This document shows positions 7,957 through 18,537 of a DNA stretch of 64,000 nt, piece by piece (position 1 is the first letter of the stretch; every line of letters begins with the position of its first letter). Source of the stretch: Sphingomonas sp. IC-11 (GTDB lineage: Bacteria > Pseudomonadota > Alphaproteobacteria > Sphingomonadales > Sphingomonadaceae); the NCBI RefSeq assembly GCF_021043365.1, contig NZ_JAJNDU010000004.1:238939-302938 (forward strand), read 5' to 3'. The notes beneath the pieces were generated by a model. That model had not been told where the DNA came from. It saw nothing but the letters and a program-made list of their open reading frames with translations, and did no database searches. Position numbers and translations under genes: made by a program.

Positions 7957-9594
7957 TCAGCGGCCCTGGCACTGGAAGTAGACCGAGTTGAAGGTCGGCG
8001 GCCCCACGTCCTGAAGCGCGGCATCGGCCGGCCGGATGGTCGTGCGGGTGTCACCCGAGCCGGCGCCTGCCACCAGGTTGATGCAGCCCTGGCCGGAGCC
8101 GGTCTTCACCACGCCGTTGACGAAGGCGAAGTCCGCGCCGCCGCGCAAGCGGATCGCGGCCGGGGCCGAAGGCGCCGTCTGGATGAAGGTGAAGTTGGCG
8201 TAGCGGCCAAAGGTGCGCGGCAGCAGGTCCTCGGCGCCGTTCGAGTCGATCTCGGTCGCGAACGAGTCGGCGGTCGCGCCGCCGGCCTTCTGCGCCGCAA
8301 TGATGAACTGCATGAAACCGCGCCAGCCGTTGTCGACGTCGAAGCCATCGTCGTCCGCACCGGTCACCACGAAATACTTCAGGTTGGTGGTGCCGCCGAA
8401 GATCTCGATGCCATCGTCCGCCGAATTGTGGCTCTGAACATGGTCGATGGTCGTGCCGCTGCCGGTGCCGCCCAGGGTCAGGCCCTGAAGCTCGTTGCCC
8501 TCGCTGATGGCGATGCCGGTGTAGCGGATCTGCACATATTGCAGCGTGCCGGAGTTATCGGCCTGGTTGGTACCGCCGTAGAAGCGGCCCGGAACGCCCT
8601 CGATCGGTGCCTGGCAGGTCGTGCTGGTGCCGCCGGCGTCGTTGCCGGTGGTGCCACCTTGATTGTTGCCACCGGTGCCCGCCGCGCAGACCGCGGTCGG
8701 TGCGCGGCCGAGCAGGATGAGGCCGCCCCACTGGCCCTGCGTCGAATCGGACACGCCATTGGCGGTCAGGTTCTGCTGCGAGGTGAAGATGATCGGCGCC
8801 GCGGCGGTGCCCACCGCATTGATGCGGCTGCCCCGGTTCACCAGGATCAGGTCGTTCGAGGCCTCGCTCGAGTCGGCGGCGAGAACAACGCCCGGCGCGA
8901 TCGTCAGCGTGACGCCCGAGTCCGCTCCCTGCGAGCCGACGTCGACGCCCACTTCGGTCTGCCCGCGGAAACGGTAGAAGACGCCCGCGATCTTCGGCAG
9001 CGTCAGGCTGCTCGTGATCTTTTCCGGAAGGCGGCAGGCGCGGAAACCGGCGACCAGGCCGTCGTCGGTCGTTCCCGTCGGGCATGCCGCGCCCGCCGCC
9101 AGCGTGCCGATATTAGGCACCGCGGTGCAGGCGGTCGTGCTGCCGCCGAAGTTTGCGGAGGAGGAATTGCAGGTCCAGCCCTGAAACGACGTATCATCAG
9201 GCCCGCTTACCGCCCCAACGAAGCTCGTCGGCACGAAGAAATTGCCCAGCGTCGTTGGGTTGCTCGGCGTGGTCAGCGGCGTGTTGTTGACGGGGTAGAT
9301 GCCGTTCAGCCCGGCGGCGCCGTTCACATTGTTGTTGGTGCCCGCATTGACCAGCGCGAACTGCTCGTCGGCGGTGATGGTGACGCCGCTCTGCGTCGTC
9401 GCGACGGCGAATTGCGCTGCCGTGATCGGCGAGGGCGTCGGCGTACCCGTCGTCGGCGGCGTGGGCGTGGGCGCCGGGGTGACGATCACGTCGATGTTGC
9501 CCGCCCCCGGCGATGCGACATCGTCCGCGCCGCACCCGGCGAGCAGAAGGCAGGCGGTGCCGGAAAGAAAGTGGTGGCGGCTGAAGCTGAGCAT
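7957..9594 (-). CDS. Secreted beta-helix-like lipoprotein, partner of the TonB receptor
   Basis: A 545-residue protein with a lipoprotein signal (LSGTACLLLAGC) followed by a Thr/Pro-rich linker (TPAPTPTPPTTGTPTPSP). The body has repeated Gly/Asn/Asp-rich strands such as IFTSQQNLTANG, WGGLILLGRAP, YGGTNQADNSG, LQGLTLGGTGSGTTID and GIEIFGGTTNLKYFVVTGAD, as in right-handed parallel beta-helix proteins. I recognise the family as a widespread, poorly characterised secreted protein, but not its function. Transcription order is lipoprotein then TonB receptor, so it may bind or process the receptor's ligand at the cell surface. Confidence 0.8.
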   Translation of the reverse strand: MLSFSRHHFLSGTACLLLAGCGADDVASPGAGNIDVIVTPAPTPTPPTTGTPTPSPITAAQFAVATTQSGVTITADEQFALVNAGTNNNVNGAAGLNGIYPVNNTPLTTPSNPTTLGNFFVPTSFVGAVSGPDDTSFQGWTCNSSSANFGGSTTACTAVPNIGTLAAGAACPTGTTDDGLVAGFRACRLPEKITSSLTLPKIAGVFYRFRGQTEVGVDVGSQGADSGVTLTIAPGVVLAADSSEASNDLILVNRGSRINAVGTAAAPIIFTSQQNLTANGVSDSTQGQWGGLILLGRAPTAVCAAGTGGNNQGGTTGNDAGGTSTTCQAPIEGVPGRFYGGTNQADNSGTLQYVQIRYTGIAISEGNELQGLTLGGTGSGTTIDHVQSHNSADDGIEIFGGTTNLKYFVVTGADDDGFDVDNGWRGFMQFIIAAQKAGGATADSFATEIDSNGAEDLLPRTFGRYANFTFIQTAPSAPAAIRLRGGADFAFVNGVVKTGSGQGCINLVAGAGSGDTRTTIRPADAALQDVGPPTFNSVYFQCQGR

Positions 9595-9786
9595 GTCTCA
9601 CTCCCGTTGAGCTGATCGGTCCTCCCCTGGACCGCGGGCGAGCCGGGCCACATGCCCGTCCCCCCTTGAGGAGTGCCGCTAGGCGCGTGACGTGACAGCC
9701 AAGTGGAGGTTCAGAGACTCGGGAGTGACGGCGATGTTGCGAAGCCGTGACAATCGCGGCGGAGTCCGATCGAGCGTCGGATCAGA

Positions 9787-10953
9787 TCACTCGTCGATGC
9801 CGAAGTTCAGCGTTCGGGAAACCATCGGGTCCGCCACCCCGACCAGCAGATAGGCGGCAAATTGCTTCACCCGCTGCCACAAGCCGGTGACCGCCAGGTA
9901 GCGATCCATGGTGATTTCTTCCGACTGGGCGATCTCGCCATCGATATAGGCGCGGACATGATCGGCGAACGCCACGTCCTCGATCCGCAGCATCAGCTCC
10001 AGGTTGATGAACAGGCTGCGCATGTCGAAATTGGCGCTGCCGATGTGCACTGCCCGGTCCACCGCGTACAATTTGGTGTGCAGCTTGGTGGGCAGATACT
10101 CGAACACCCTGATCCCGCGCTTCAACAGGCCGCGATAGGTGAAGCGCGCTGCTGCGATGGTGGCATTGTTGTCCGACTTTCGCGCCGTCACCACGCGCAC
10201 CACCCTGCCCTTTCGGCCTGCGCGGTCGATCTGCCGCAGCATGGTCGGGCTGGGGGTGAAATAGGCCGCGATGATGTCGATCCGCTCGGCACGGCGCATG
10301 TCTCCGCGCACCGCTCGTGCCCAGGGCGACAGTCGCCGAGTCGGCCCGCCGATCAGCCACCGCACCTCGCCCTCCTGCTCGCTCCATTGCGACAGCGCCC
10401 GATTGAGGTGGCGAAGCTTGCCTTTCGGCTCCCGCACCCAGGCGTTCAGCGCATCGAAATAGCCGGCGATGCGCGCGGCGGCCGGCCCTTCCATCAGCAG
10501 CCCCAGATCGCGCCACGCCTGGTCGCCGGCGGTGCCGAAATAATCATCCTCGATATTGAAGCCGCCAACGATGATCCGCGGCGCCGCTTCCTCCGCATCG
10601 GCCAACGCCAGCTTCTGGTGATTGCGCAGGAGATAGCGCCGGCCCAGCCGGGGCACGAACCGGCAGACCGAAATTCCGGCCGCCTCCAGCGGATCGAAAA
10701 AGCGCCGGTCTGCCGCCTCGTCGCTGCCGAAGCCGTCGACGATCAGCGACACCTCGACACCTCGGTTGGCGGCGTCGATCAAAGCCTCGTTGACCCGCTC
10801 CCCCGCGTGATCGTCCGCATATATGTAGTAGAGCATCCGCAGCGAGCGGCGGGCGCCCTCGATCAGGTCGATCAGGGCATTCAGTCGCTCCGGCCCTTCG
10901 ATCAGCAGGGTCAGCTGGTTGCCGGCGACGGTGAAGGGACGCGCATCGTTCAT
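9787..10953 (-). CDS. Phospholipase D / cardiolipin synthase-like protein
   Basis: A 388-residue member of the PLD superfamily with two catalytic HKD motifs. The first is NHQKLALAD near residues 111-119, followed by GGFNIEDDYFG. The second is HTKLYAVD near residue 290, followed by GSANFDMRSLFINLE. The family transfers phosphatidyl groups through a phospho-histidine. The protein lacks the N-terminal membrane helices of ClsA, so it resembles the ClsB/YbhO type. Cardiolipin synthesis is the likeliest role, but another phosphodiesterase or transferase activity is possible. It is divergent from rpoZ. Confidence 0.85.
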   Translation of the reverse strand: MNDARPFTVAGNQLTLLIEGPERLNALIDLIEGARRSLRMLYYIYADDHAGERVNEALIDAANRGVEVSLIVDGFGSDEAADRRFFDPLEAAGISVCRFVPRLGRRYLLRNHQKLALADAEEAAPRIIVGGFNIEDDYFGTAGDQAWRDLGLLMEGPAAARIAGYFDALNAWVREPKGKLRHLNRALSQWSEQEGEVRWLIGGPTRRLSPWARAVRGDMRRAERIDIIAAYFTPSPTMLRQIDRAGRKGRVVRVVTARKSDNNATIAAARFTYRGLLKRGIRVFEYLPTKLHTKLYAVDRAVHIGSANFDMRSLFINLELMLRIEDVAFADHVRAYIDGEIAQSEEITMDRYLAVTGLWQRVKQFAAYLLVGVADPMVSRTLNFGIDE

Positions 10954-11073
10954 TGCGGGCTGACTTGGACTGCGCGGGCCACGGCGGCAAGGATGCGGAT
11001 TCCTTGACTTGGCGGGCCCTTGGGCCTAGATCGCCTGCCTTCATCCAGCAGTAGTTTAGCGAAGGAAGCGTCT

Positions 11074-11418
11074 ATGGCGCGCGTCACGGTCGAGGATTGC
11101 GTCGACAAGATCCCCAACCGGTTCGATCTGGTTCTGCTCGCGGCTCAGCGCGCGCGGCAGGTGTCAGGCGGCGCCGAACTGACGATCGACCGCGATCGGG
11201 ATAAGAATCCGGTGGTCGCGCTGCGTGAGATCGCCGAACAGACGGTCAAGCCGGAAGAGCTCCGCGAAGGCGTGGTGCAGAGCCTGCAGCGCGTTCAGAT
11301 CGACGACGAGGAAGAGGCCGATGCCGTCGGCTCGCTGGCTGCTTCGGCAGAGGCGCTGCGCCTCACCGCCGCTGCCCCGCCGCGCAATCAGAACCTCGGC
11401 GCCGATTACGACGGCTGA
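11074..11418 (+). CDS. rpoZ: RNA polymerase omega subunit
   Basis: A 114-residue omega subunit that helps assemble RNA polymerase by holding the beta-prime C-terminus. The N-terminus [20 protein letters not shown] and the core [18 protein letters not shown] plus [14 protein letters not shown] are diagnostic. The ATG at 11074 follows a GCGAAGGAAGCGTCT stretch with a good ribosome-binding site; an 18-codon upstream extension of the frame is non-conserved. The acidic and alanine-rich tail is usual in sphingomonads. A relA/spoT gene, common beside rpoZ, is not found here. Confidence 0.97.
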   Translation: MARVTVEDCVDKIPNRFDLVLLAAQRARQVSGGAELTIDRDRDKNPVVALREIAEQTVKPEELREGVVQSLQRVQIDDEEEADAVGSLAASAEALRLTAAAPPRNQNLGADYDG

Positions 11419-11471
11419 TCGGCCGCGCCCGGCGCCTGCCGGGCATGTCGGCTGTCGAAGTCGCAACAACG

Positions 11472-11503
11472 AAAAGGCCGCAGCGGCGACGCTGCGGCCT
11501 TTT
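11472..11503. terminator. Bidirectional intrinsic terminator between rpoZ and rlmE
   Basis: A perfect inverted repeat of 13 bases (AAAAGGCCGCAGC / GCTGCGGCCTTTT) with a 6-nt loop. It reads as a GC stem followed by a T-run on both strands and sits between the convergent rpoZ and rlmE genes, so it can end transcription from both sides. Confidence 0.92.
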
Positions 11504-11598
11504 CGTTTGCGCTCGTTCAGCCAGGACCCGCCATCGCAGGCAAAAAACCGGGACTGGCGCATCGGCGTGGGCCGACAGCCCACGCCTGCACCCGGCGG

Positions 11599-12267
11599 CT
11601 ATTCCTGGCGCCGCCCCTTGAAGCCCTGCGCCACCACGAACCATTCCACCGATCCCTTGCGGCTCGACGGCGGCTTGGCATGTTTCACGGTGGTGAAGTT
11701 GCGCTTCAGCAAGGTCACCAGCGCCGAATCCGCGCCGCCGGCGAACACCTTCGCCACGAACGTGCCCCCGGGCCGCAGCACCGAAATCGCGAAGTCGCTT
11801 GCCGCTTCCACCAGTGCCATGGTGCGCAGCGCATCGGTTTGCGGATGACCGACGGTATTCGCGGCCATGTCGGAAAGCACGACATCGGGTGCGCCGCCCA
11901 GTTCCTCGATCAGCCGCTCGGGCGCATCGTCGGCCATGAAATCCATTTGCAGGATCGTCACGCCGTCCAGCGGGTCTACCGGCAACAGGTCGATACCCAC
12001 CACCGCACTGCCCGGCAGTTTGCGGCGGACCACCTGGCTCCACCCGCCCGGCGCCATGCCCAGGTCGACGATGCGCTTGGCCCCGCGCAGGAAATTGAAC
12101 CGCTCGTCCAGCTCCAGCAGCTTGTACGCCGCCCGGCTGCGATACCCTTCGGCCTTGGCCCGCTTCACATAGGGATCGTTCAGCTGCCGCTCCAGCCAGC
12201 GCGTCGATTGCGCCGTCCGGCCCCGCGCGGTTTTGACGCGCGTGCGAAGTCCGCCCCCGCCCCTCAT
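11599..12267 (-). CDS. rlmE: 23S rRNA 2'-O-ribose methyltransferase RlmE (FtsJ)
   Basis: A 222-residue SAM-dependent methyltransferase that modifies U2552 of 23S rRNA. It shows the RrmJ/FtsJ landmarks: the basic N-terminus with WLERQLNDPYVKRAKAEGYR, SRAAYKLLELDE (first catalytic Lys), the SAM-binding IVDLGMAPGGWSQV, DVVLSDMAANTVGH (catalytic Asp), GGTFVAKVF (Lys) and the C-terminal SSRKGSVEWFVVAQGFKG. The start ATG overlaps the stop of the upstream ppx/gppA gene (ATGA), so the two are translationally coupled. Confidence 0.95.
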   Translation of the reverse strand: MRGGGGLRTRVKTARGRTAQSTRWLERQLNDPYVKRAKAEGYRSRAAYKLLELDERFNFLRGAKRIVDLGMAPGGWSQVVRRKLPGSAVVGIDLLPVDPLDGVTILQMDFMADDAPERLIEELGGAPDVVLSDMAANTVGHPQTDALRTMALVEAASDFAISVLRPGGTFVAKVFAGGADSALVTLLKRNFTTVKHAKPPSSRKGSVEWFVVAQGFKGRRQE

Positions 12268-13307
12268 GCCGCGCTCGTCATCAGGCGGCGCAGGATACCC
12301 TCGCGGATGCCGCGATCGGCAATGCCCAGCCGCTCCGCGGGCCATAGATCCAGGATGGTTTCGAGGATCGCACAGCCCGCCACCACCAGGTCCGCACGTT
12401 CGCGGCCGATGCACGGCAGCTTCGCGCGCTCTGTAATGGACAGGTGCGCCAGCCGCTGGCTGATCGCCCGCATCGAATCGGCCGGTGCGATCAGGCCGTC
12501 CACCTGCGCGCGGTCATAGCGGTCGAGCCCCAGATGGACGCTCGCCAGCGTGGTGACCGTGCCGGACGTGCCGAGCAGACGCCGCGGGCCGTCGACCTTC
12601 GGCAAGCGATCCGCAAAGGGGGCAAAGCTTTCCCGCACCAGGTTCCGCATCCGATCATAGGCTGCGGCCAATCCGGCCGGCCCCTCGCCGCCGCCCGCGC
12701 TTTCCGTCAGCGACACGACCCCCCAGGGGGCCGAGTGCCAGTCGATCACGGTTGGCACAGTGGTGGAAGTGTCGATCAGCACCAGTTCGGTCGAACCGCC
12801 GCCGATATCGAAGACGAGTGCCGGCGCGTTGCCCGGCTCCAGCAGCACATGGCAACCCAGCACGGCAAGCCGCGCCTCCTCTTCGGCCGAGATCACGTCG
12901 AGGTGGATGCCCGTCTCCCGATAGGCGCGTTCGATGAAAGCCGTGCCGTTGCTGGCGCGGCGGCAGGCTTCGGTAGCGACGGATCGCGCCAAAGTCACGT
13001 TGCGGCGCTTCAGCTTGTCGGCGCAAATGCGTAGCGCAGCGATGGTTCGATCCACCGCCGCATCCGATAATCGGCCGCTGGTCGCCAGCCCCTCGCCCAG
13101 CCGTACGATGCGGGAAAAGGCGTCGACGACCGCGAATCCCTCGCCTTGGGGGCGGGCGATCAGCAATCTGCAATTGTTGGTGCCGAGATCCAGCGCGGCA
13201 TAATGACGCGCGAAATGCTGGCGAAAGGGGGCCTTTTGCGAGCCCTCGCTTGCCGGACGGGCGCGGCGATCGCGCCGGTACGGCAGGTCGGCGTGATGAT
13301 GCGCCAC
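12264..13307 (-). CDS. Ppx/GppA family exopolyphosphatase
   Basis: A member of the ASKHA fold exopolyphosphatase / pppGpp phosphohydrolase family. Landmarks are YAALDLGTNNCRLLIARP (phosphate loop 1), FSRIVRLGEGLATSGRLSD, VATEACRRASNG, VFDIGGGSTELVLID (phosphate loop 2) and RRLLGTSGTVTTLA. The length of 347 residues is that of the short single-domain alphaproteobacterial form. The GTG start at 13307 is chosen because the sequence upstream is not conserved and crosses the tRNA gene region; a start 10-30 codons further downstream is possible. It forms an operon with rlmE. Confidence 0.9.
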   Translation of the reverse strand: MAHHHADLPYRRDRRARPASEGSQKAPFRQHFARHYAALDLGTNNCRLLIARPQGEGFAVVDAFSRIVRLGEGLATSGRLSDAAVDRTIAALRICADKLKRRNVTLARSVATEACRRASNGTAFIERAYRETGIHLDVISAEEEARLAVLGCHVLLEPGNAPALVFDIGGGSTELVLIDTSTTVPTVIDWHSAPWGVVSLTESAGGGEGPAGLAAAYDRMRNLVRESFAPFADRLPKVDGPRRLLGTSGTVTTLASVHLGLDRYDRAQVDGLIAPADSMRAISQRLAHLSITERAKLPCIGRERADLVVAGCAILETILDLWPAERLGIADRGIREGILRRLMTSAA

Positions 13308-13486
13308 GTGCCGTCGTTCTTTCTTTTGTTCTTCCGTCGCGGGTAACCCCGCTCGGTGCTTGGCAGGGAAGCTAGCGTGCGCCGTGGCCCACTGCAACCC
13401 GCCCCCGCAATCAGGTGCTTGACCTTGCCGATCCGCCGGATTAGAGGCGCCCACCTGTTGCTGCTTCATCGCAGCGGCGCGGCTGT

Positions 13487-13560
13487 TGCCCGATCCTCTA
13501 ATGGTAAGAGAGCGGACTCTGACTCCGTCAATCAAGGTTCGAATCCTTGTCGGGCATCCA
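13487..13560 (+). tRNA. tRNA-Gln (anticodon CTG)
   Basis: A complete cloverleaf. The acceptor stem TGCCCGA (13487-13493) pairs with TCGGGCA (13550-13556). There is a short D arm around TCCTCTAATGGTAAGAG. The anticodon stem GCGGA/TCCGT encloses the loop CTCTGAC with anticodon CTG, reading CAG (Gln). The T arm is AAGG TTCGAAT CCTT. The 3' CCA (13558-13560) is encoded. A GGCTAT/ATAGCC mini-hairpin at 13593-13607 may mark the transcript end. Confidence 0.95.
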
Positions 13561-13804
13561 GCACAACCTCCCCCGAACATCTGCGGACCTTTGGCTATCC
13601 GATAGCCGACCCGTGTCGACGCATCCGCCCTTCTTCGGCTGCCAGTTCGCGGGGTTCCGTCCTGTTGCGAACGCCGGATGACACAGCTTTCATCGGCGAT
13701 TGCCGCGTAACCATTGCTGGCGTCAGACCCGCAAAAAGCCGCCACACCATTGACGCACTGGGCCTCTAGCCGCGATGGCGGGCCTTTCGTGATACCTGCG
13801 TGAC

Positions 13805-15420
<1,616 letters not shown>

Positions 15421-15422
15421 GC

Positions 15423-15608
15423 GTGTCCGACGAACCCAATGAGATCCTCGCCGCCGCCGCTGCCGCCAAGCAGCATGAAACCGCCGCCAAGGACGCCACC
15501 GCAGCGCGTCAGAAGCGTGGCTGGGATCTGGGCAAGATCGGTCTGGGCGTGGGCATCGGTTCCGCCGCCATCGCCGCTGCGGTCCTCTTCACCCGCAAAA
15601 AGGACTGA
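15423..15608 (+). CDS. Small single-span membrane protein
   Basis: A 61-residue protein starting at a GTG two bases after the tgt stop, with AAAGGAGAGTAA as ribosome-binding site within the tgt end. The N-half is polar and alanine-rich (NEILAAAAAAKQHETAAKDA). Residues about 36-56 (LGKIGLGVGIGSAAIAAAVL) form one membrane helix, ending in FTRKKD with the positive charges inside. I do not recognise a named family. The tight spacing to tgt suggests one transcript. Confidence 0.75.
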   Translation: MSDEPNEILAAAAAAKQHETAAKDATAARQKRGWDLGKIGLGVGIGSAAIAAAVLFTRKKD

Positions 15609-15617
15609 CGCGCACCC

Positions 15618-15638
15618 GCCGCTGGCCCAGCCAGCGGC
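15618..15638 (+). terminator. Hairpin after the tgt operon
   Basis: A perfect 8-bp stem (GCCGCTGG / CCAGCGGC) with a 5-nt loop starts ten bases after the small membrane protein gene. No T-run follows, so this is a probable but non-classical terminator. Confidence 0.5.
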
Positions 15639-16148
15639 CACCTCCTGCAGATCGCGGGGCGGGCAAGAGCCGCCCTCTCGCCAGCATCGCGAGCAGGCAG
15701 TTTCCTGCGCCTCCATGCTGAGGCGCTTGCGGTATCCAAGCGGCCACTGACGAGCCGCCGTCCGCCCCGACCCCCTCGATCACCAGCATGCGCTTGCCGT
15801 GAATGGCACCTCATCAGCAGCCGGCGCTCGCCGACGCGCACGCCTCCGCGCGGAGTGCCTGAACTGCTTCCCGGCCGCTGCGTAGGGCATGCGTGGTTCA
15901 GGCGAAGCAGAGCAGTTTCCCCCTGCGGAGGCTGCGCGGCCGCTCCCCTCCGTCAGTCGCCGACATTCGCAAGAAGCCGATCTGCAACGACTGGTCCATC
16001 GCGCCATGCCCGGGCGACACCCCGCTGGAAACGAGGCGTCAGGGATCGATGCGAAGCGCAAGGTGAAGCGGCGATCATCCCCGCTTATGCAGGTCTGACC
16101 GCCGCCGCCCAACCCCGGCGTCAATCGTCAAGATCCGATGAACCGGGC
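15639..16148. other. 510-base region without a recognisable gene
   Basis: This stretch separates two convergent transcription units and therefore needs no promoter. It is GC-rich and has open frames on both strands, but their translations are Arg/Ala/Pro/Ser-rich, unrelated to any family I know and without ribosome-binding sites. No tRNA or repeat array is visible. It may be the remains of a lost gene or a spacer. Confidence 0.5.
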
Positions 16149-17348
16149 TCAGCCCGCCAGATCCTTGAACGCCGCATCCTTGTCCGTCCGGATCTCGCCC
16201 GGCAGGCCAAGCACGCGCTCGGCGATGATGTTCTTAAGAATCTCGTCGGTGCCGCCGGCGATGCGCAGGCCCGGCGCGTTCATCACTGCGCCCTGGAACA
16301 GCCCCTTCAGCGGCAGCAGCGCAGGATCGTTGATGATCCCATACTGATCCTCCGCCTCGACCGCGGCATTGCCCAGGTCCTGCAGCACGTTGGCGGCGAT
16401 GATCTTGCCGATCGAGCTTTCCGGCCCCGGCGTCTGCCCGCGGCTCAGCGCAGTCATCGTGCGCATGCGGGTGTTCCGCAGCCCCTCCGACTGGACGTAC
16501 CAGTCGGCCAGCCGCTGGCGGAACGCACTGTCCTTGATCAGCGGGCCGTCCGCCGCGTCGAGGTCCTTGGCCAGCGACAGTATCTCCTTCGGGCTCGCCC
16601 CGCTCGCCCCGCCGACCGCGAGCCGCTCGTTCATCAGCGTGACCAGCGCGACCTTCCAGCCGTCGTCCACCGCGCCCAGCCGCTGCGAATCGGGGATGCG
16701 GACGTCGGTGAAATACACCTCGTTGAAGTTCGAGCCGCCCGACATCTGGTGGATCGGCCGGATCTCGACACCCGGCGATTTCAGGTCGAGCCAGAACATC
16801 GTCAGGCCCTTATGCTTGGGCACGTCGGGGTTGGTGCGGACCAGGACGATGCCATAGTCCGAATAATGCGCGCCAGATGTCCACACCTTCTGGCCGTTCA
16901 CCACCCAATCGTCGCCATCACGCACCGCACGGGTGCGGATCGCCGCCACGTCGGAACCGCCGGCGGGTTCGGAGAACAGCTGCGACCAGATCTCCTCGCC
17001 GCGCAGCGCCGGGCCGACGAAGCGCTTCTTGGTCTCCGCATCGGCGAACGCCATCACGGTCGGCACGCACATGCCGAGCCCGATGGTGAAATAGCCGTAT
17101 TGCACCGGGAACTTGGCCTCTTCCTGGCTGAAGATCACCGACTGGATCGGCGTCCCGCCAGCCCCGCCCCATTCCTTGGGCCAGGTGATCTGAGCGTAAC
17201 CGGCCTCGGCCTTGCGCTTCTGCCATGCCTTGCCCGCCGCCATGTCGTCGGCGTGGTTCATCGCCTTGTGCTCGGCGACGTTCTTCTCCAGCCAGGCGCG
17301 CGCCTTGGCGCGATAGTCGGCTTCTTCCGGGGAGTCGTTGAAGTCCAT
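16149..17348 (-). CDS. Acyl-CoA dehydrogenase, large-subunit type
   Basis: A 399-residue flavoprotein that introduces an alpha-beta double bond in an acyl-CoA. Signatures are WPKEWGGAGGTPIQSVIFSQ, the FAD-binding LFSEPAGGSDVAAIRTRAVRD and WVVNGQKVWTSGAHYSDY, and the C-terminal APGLRIAGGTDEILKNIIAE. It starts at ATG 17348 after GAGAGGATAGCGAG. The next gene upstream encodes a second, shorter acyl-CoA dehydrogenase. Such pairs often form heteromeric enzymes for bulky substrates such as steroid or terpenoid side chains, so a heteromer is my inference. The substrate is unknown. Confidence 0.92.
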   Translation of the reverse strand: MDFNDSPEEADYRAKARAWLEKNVAEHKAMNHADDMAAGKAWQKRKAEAGYAQITWPKEWGGAGGTPIQSVIFSQEEAKFPVQYGYFTIGLGMCVPTVMAFADAETKKRFVGPALRGEEIWSQLFSEPAGGSDVAAIRTRAVRDGDDWVVNGQKVWTSGAHYSDYGIVLVRTNPDVPKHKGLTMFWLDLKSPGVEIRPIHQMSGGSNFNEVYFTDVRIPDSQRLGAVDDGWKVALVTLMNERLAVGGASGASPKEILSLAKDLDAADGPLIKDSAFRQRLADWYVQSEGLRNTRMRTMTALSRGQTPGPESSIGKIIAANVLQDLGNAAVEAEDQYGIINDPALLPLKGLFQGAVMNAPGLRIAGGTDEILKNIIAERVLGLPGEIRTDKDAAFKDLAG

Positions 17349-17368
17349 CTCGCTATCCTCTCAAAAGC

Positions 17369-18466
17369 TCAGGCGGCGTTCTTCATCTCAAGCTGGCTCA
17401 CCAGCCGCTCGCGCCACGTCGCCGGGGCACCCGCCACGAGGCTGAGCTGCCGCGAGCGGCGATAATAAAGCTGCGGGTCCGCTTCCCAGGTGAAGCCGAT
17501 GCCGCCATGCGTCTGGATATTCTCCTTGGAGGCGAACCAGAACGCCTCGCTCGCCGCGACCCGCGCCGTCGCCGCCGCCAGCGGCAGCTCGCCCGCATCG
17601 GTGTTGAGCGCCCAGGCGCCGAAATAGGCGTTGGAGCGCGCGATCTCGTTCTTGACGTACATGTCGGCCAGCTTGTGCTTGATCGCCTGATAGCCGCCGA
17701 TCACCCGGCCGAACGCCTGCCGGTCGAGCGCATAGGCCTTGGCCATCTCAAGGCACTTGTCCGCGCCGCCGACCTGCTCGAACGCGAGCAGGATCGCCGC
17801 CCGGTCGAACACCGCCTGCATCGCCGCGATGCCATCCTCGTCACCCAGTCGCTCAGCCGGTGCACCCGAGAAGGTGAGCTTGGCCGCCGACCGCGTCGGG
17901 TCCAGCGTCGTCAGCACCTCGGCCGACACGCCTTCGCCCTTCTCGACGAGGTACAGCCCATCCTTGGCCAGCACGACGATCAGGTCGGCGACATCGCCGT
18001 CAGTGACCGGGATCTTCTCGCCGCTCAGCTTGCCGCCCGTGACGCTGGTCTTGATCGACCGCGCCGTCACCGGCCCCTTGCCCTCACTCGTCGCAAACGC
18101 GCCGATCACTTCGCCAGCAGCGATCTTCGGCAGCCACTTCGCCTTCTGCTCCTGCGAGCCGAACTTCATCAGCGCCTCGGCGACGAAATAGACGGTCGAG
18201 GCGAACGGGATCGGCGCACAGGCGCGGCCCAGCTCCTCGGCCAGCCCGCATAGCTCGACATGGCCCAGCCCCAGCCCGCCGAACTCTTCGGGGATCGCCG
18301 CGCCCAGCCAGCCCTGTTCGGCCACGCCCTTCCACAGCCCCTCGTCATAGGCGCGGTCGGCATTGTCGAGCACGCCGCGCACCACCTTCGCATCGCATTT
18401 CGCGGCGAGGAACTTGCGCGCCTCGTCCTTCAGCATCTTCTGATCGTCGGAATAATCGAAGTTCAT
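17369..18466 (-). CDS. Acyl-CoA dehydrogenase, small-subunit type
   Basis: A 365-residue acyl-CoA dehydrogenase. The N-terminal helical domain begins MNFDYSDDQKMLKDEARKFL and includes AAIPEEFGGLGLGHVELCGL. The middle domain is shortened (ATSEGKGPVTARSI), and the C-terminal helical domain contains YALDRQAFGRVIGGYQAIKH and QTHGGIGFTWEADPQLYYRR. The divergence in the middle domain is typical of partner subunits of heteromeric enzymes. The start follows GGGGAGAGTTTAG. It lies 20 bases upstream of its partner in the same transcription unit. Confidence 0.92.
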   Translation of the reverse strand: MNFDYSDDQKMLKDEARKFLAAKCDAKVVRGVLDNADRAYDEGLWKGVAEQGWLGAAIPEEFGGLGLGHVELCGLAEELGRACAPIPFASTVYFVAEALMKFGSQEQKAKWLPKIAAGEVIGAFATSEGKGPVTARSIKTSVTGGKLSGEKIPVTDGDVADLIVVLAKDGLYLVEKGEGVSAEVLTTLDPTRSAAKLTFSGAPAERLGDEDGIAAMQAVFDRAAILLAFEQVGGADKCLEMAKAYALDRQAFGRVIGGYQAIKHKLADMYVKNEIARSNAYFGAWALNTDAGELPLAAATARVAASEAFWFASKENIQTHGGIGFTWEADPQLYYRRSRQLSLVAGAPATWRERLVSQLEMKNAA

Positions 18467-18537
18467 CTAAACTCTCCCCGCCCGCGCCGTTCGTGCTTCG
18501 GCCATGCCCAGCACGAACGGGAAGCTGTTGATTTGCT

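Noticed and set aside
9595..9786. Pho-box-like TGTCAC repeats before the lipoprotein gene
   Set aside because: The TGTCAC copies do not have the 11-base spacing of a Pho box.
15780..16124. A 114-codon minus-strand frame in the gap after the tgt operon
   Set aside because: No ribosome-binding site, Arg/Ser/Cys-rich, no family resemblance.
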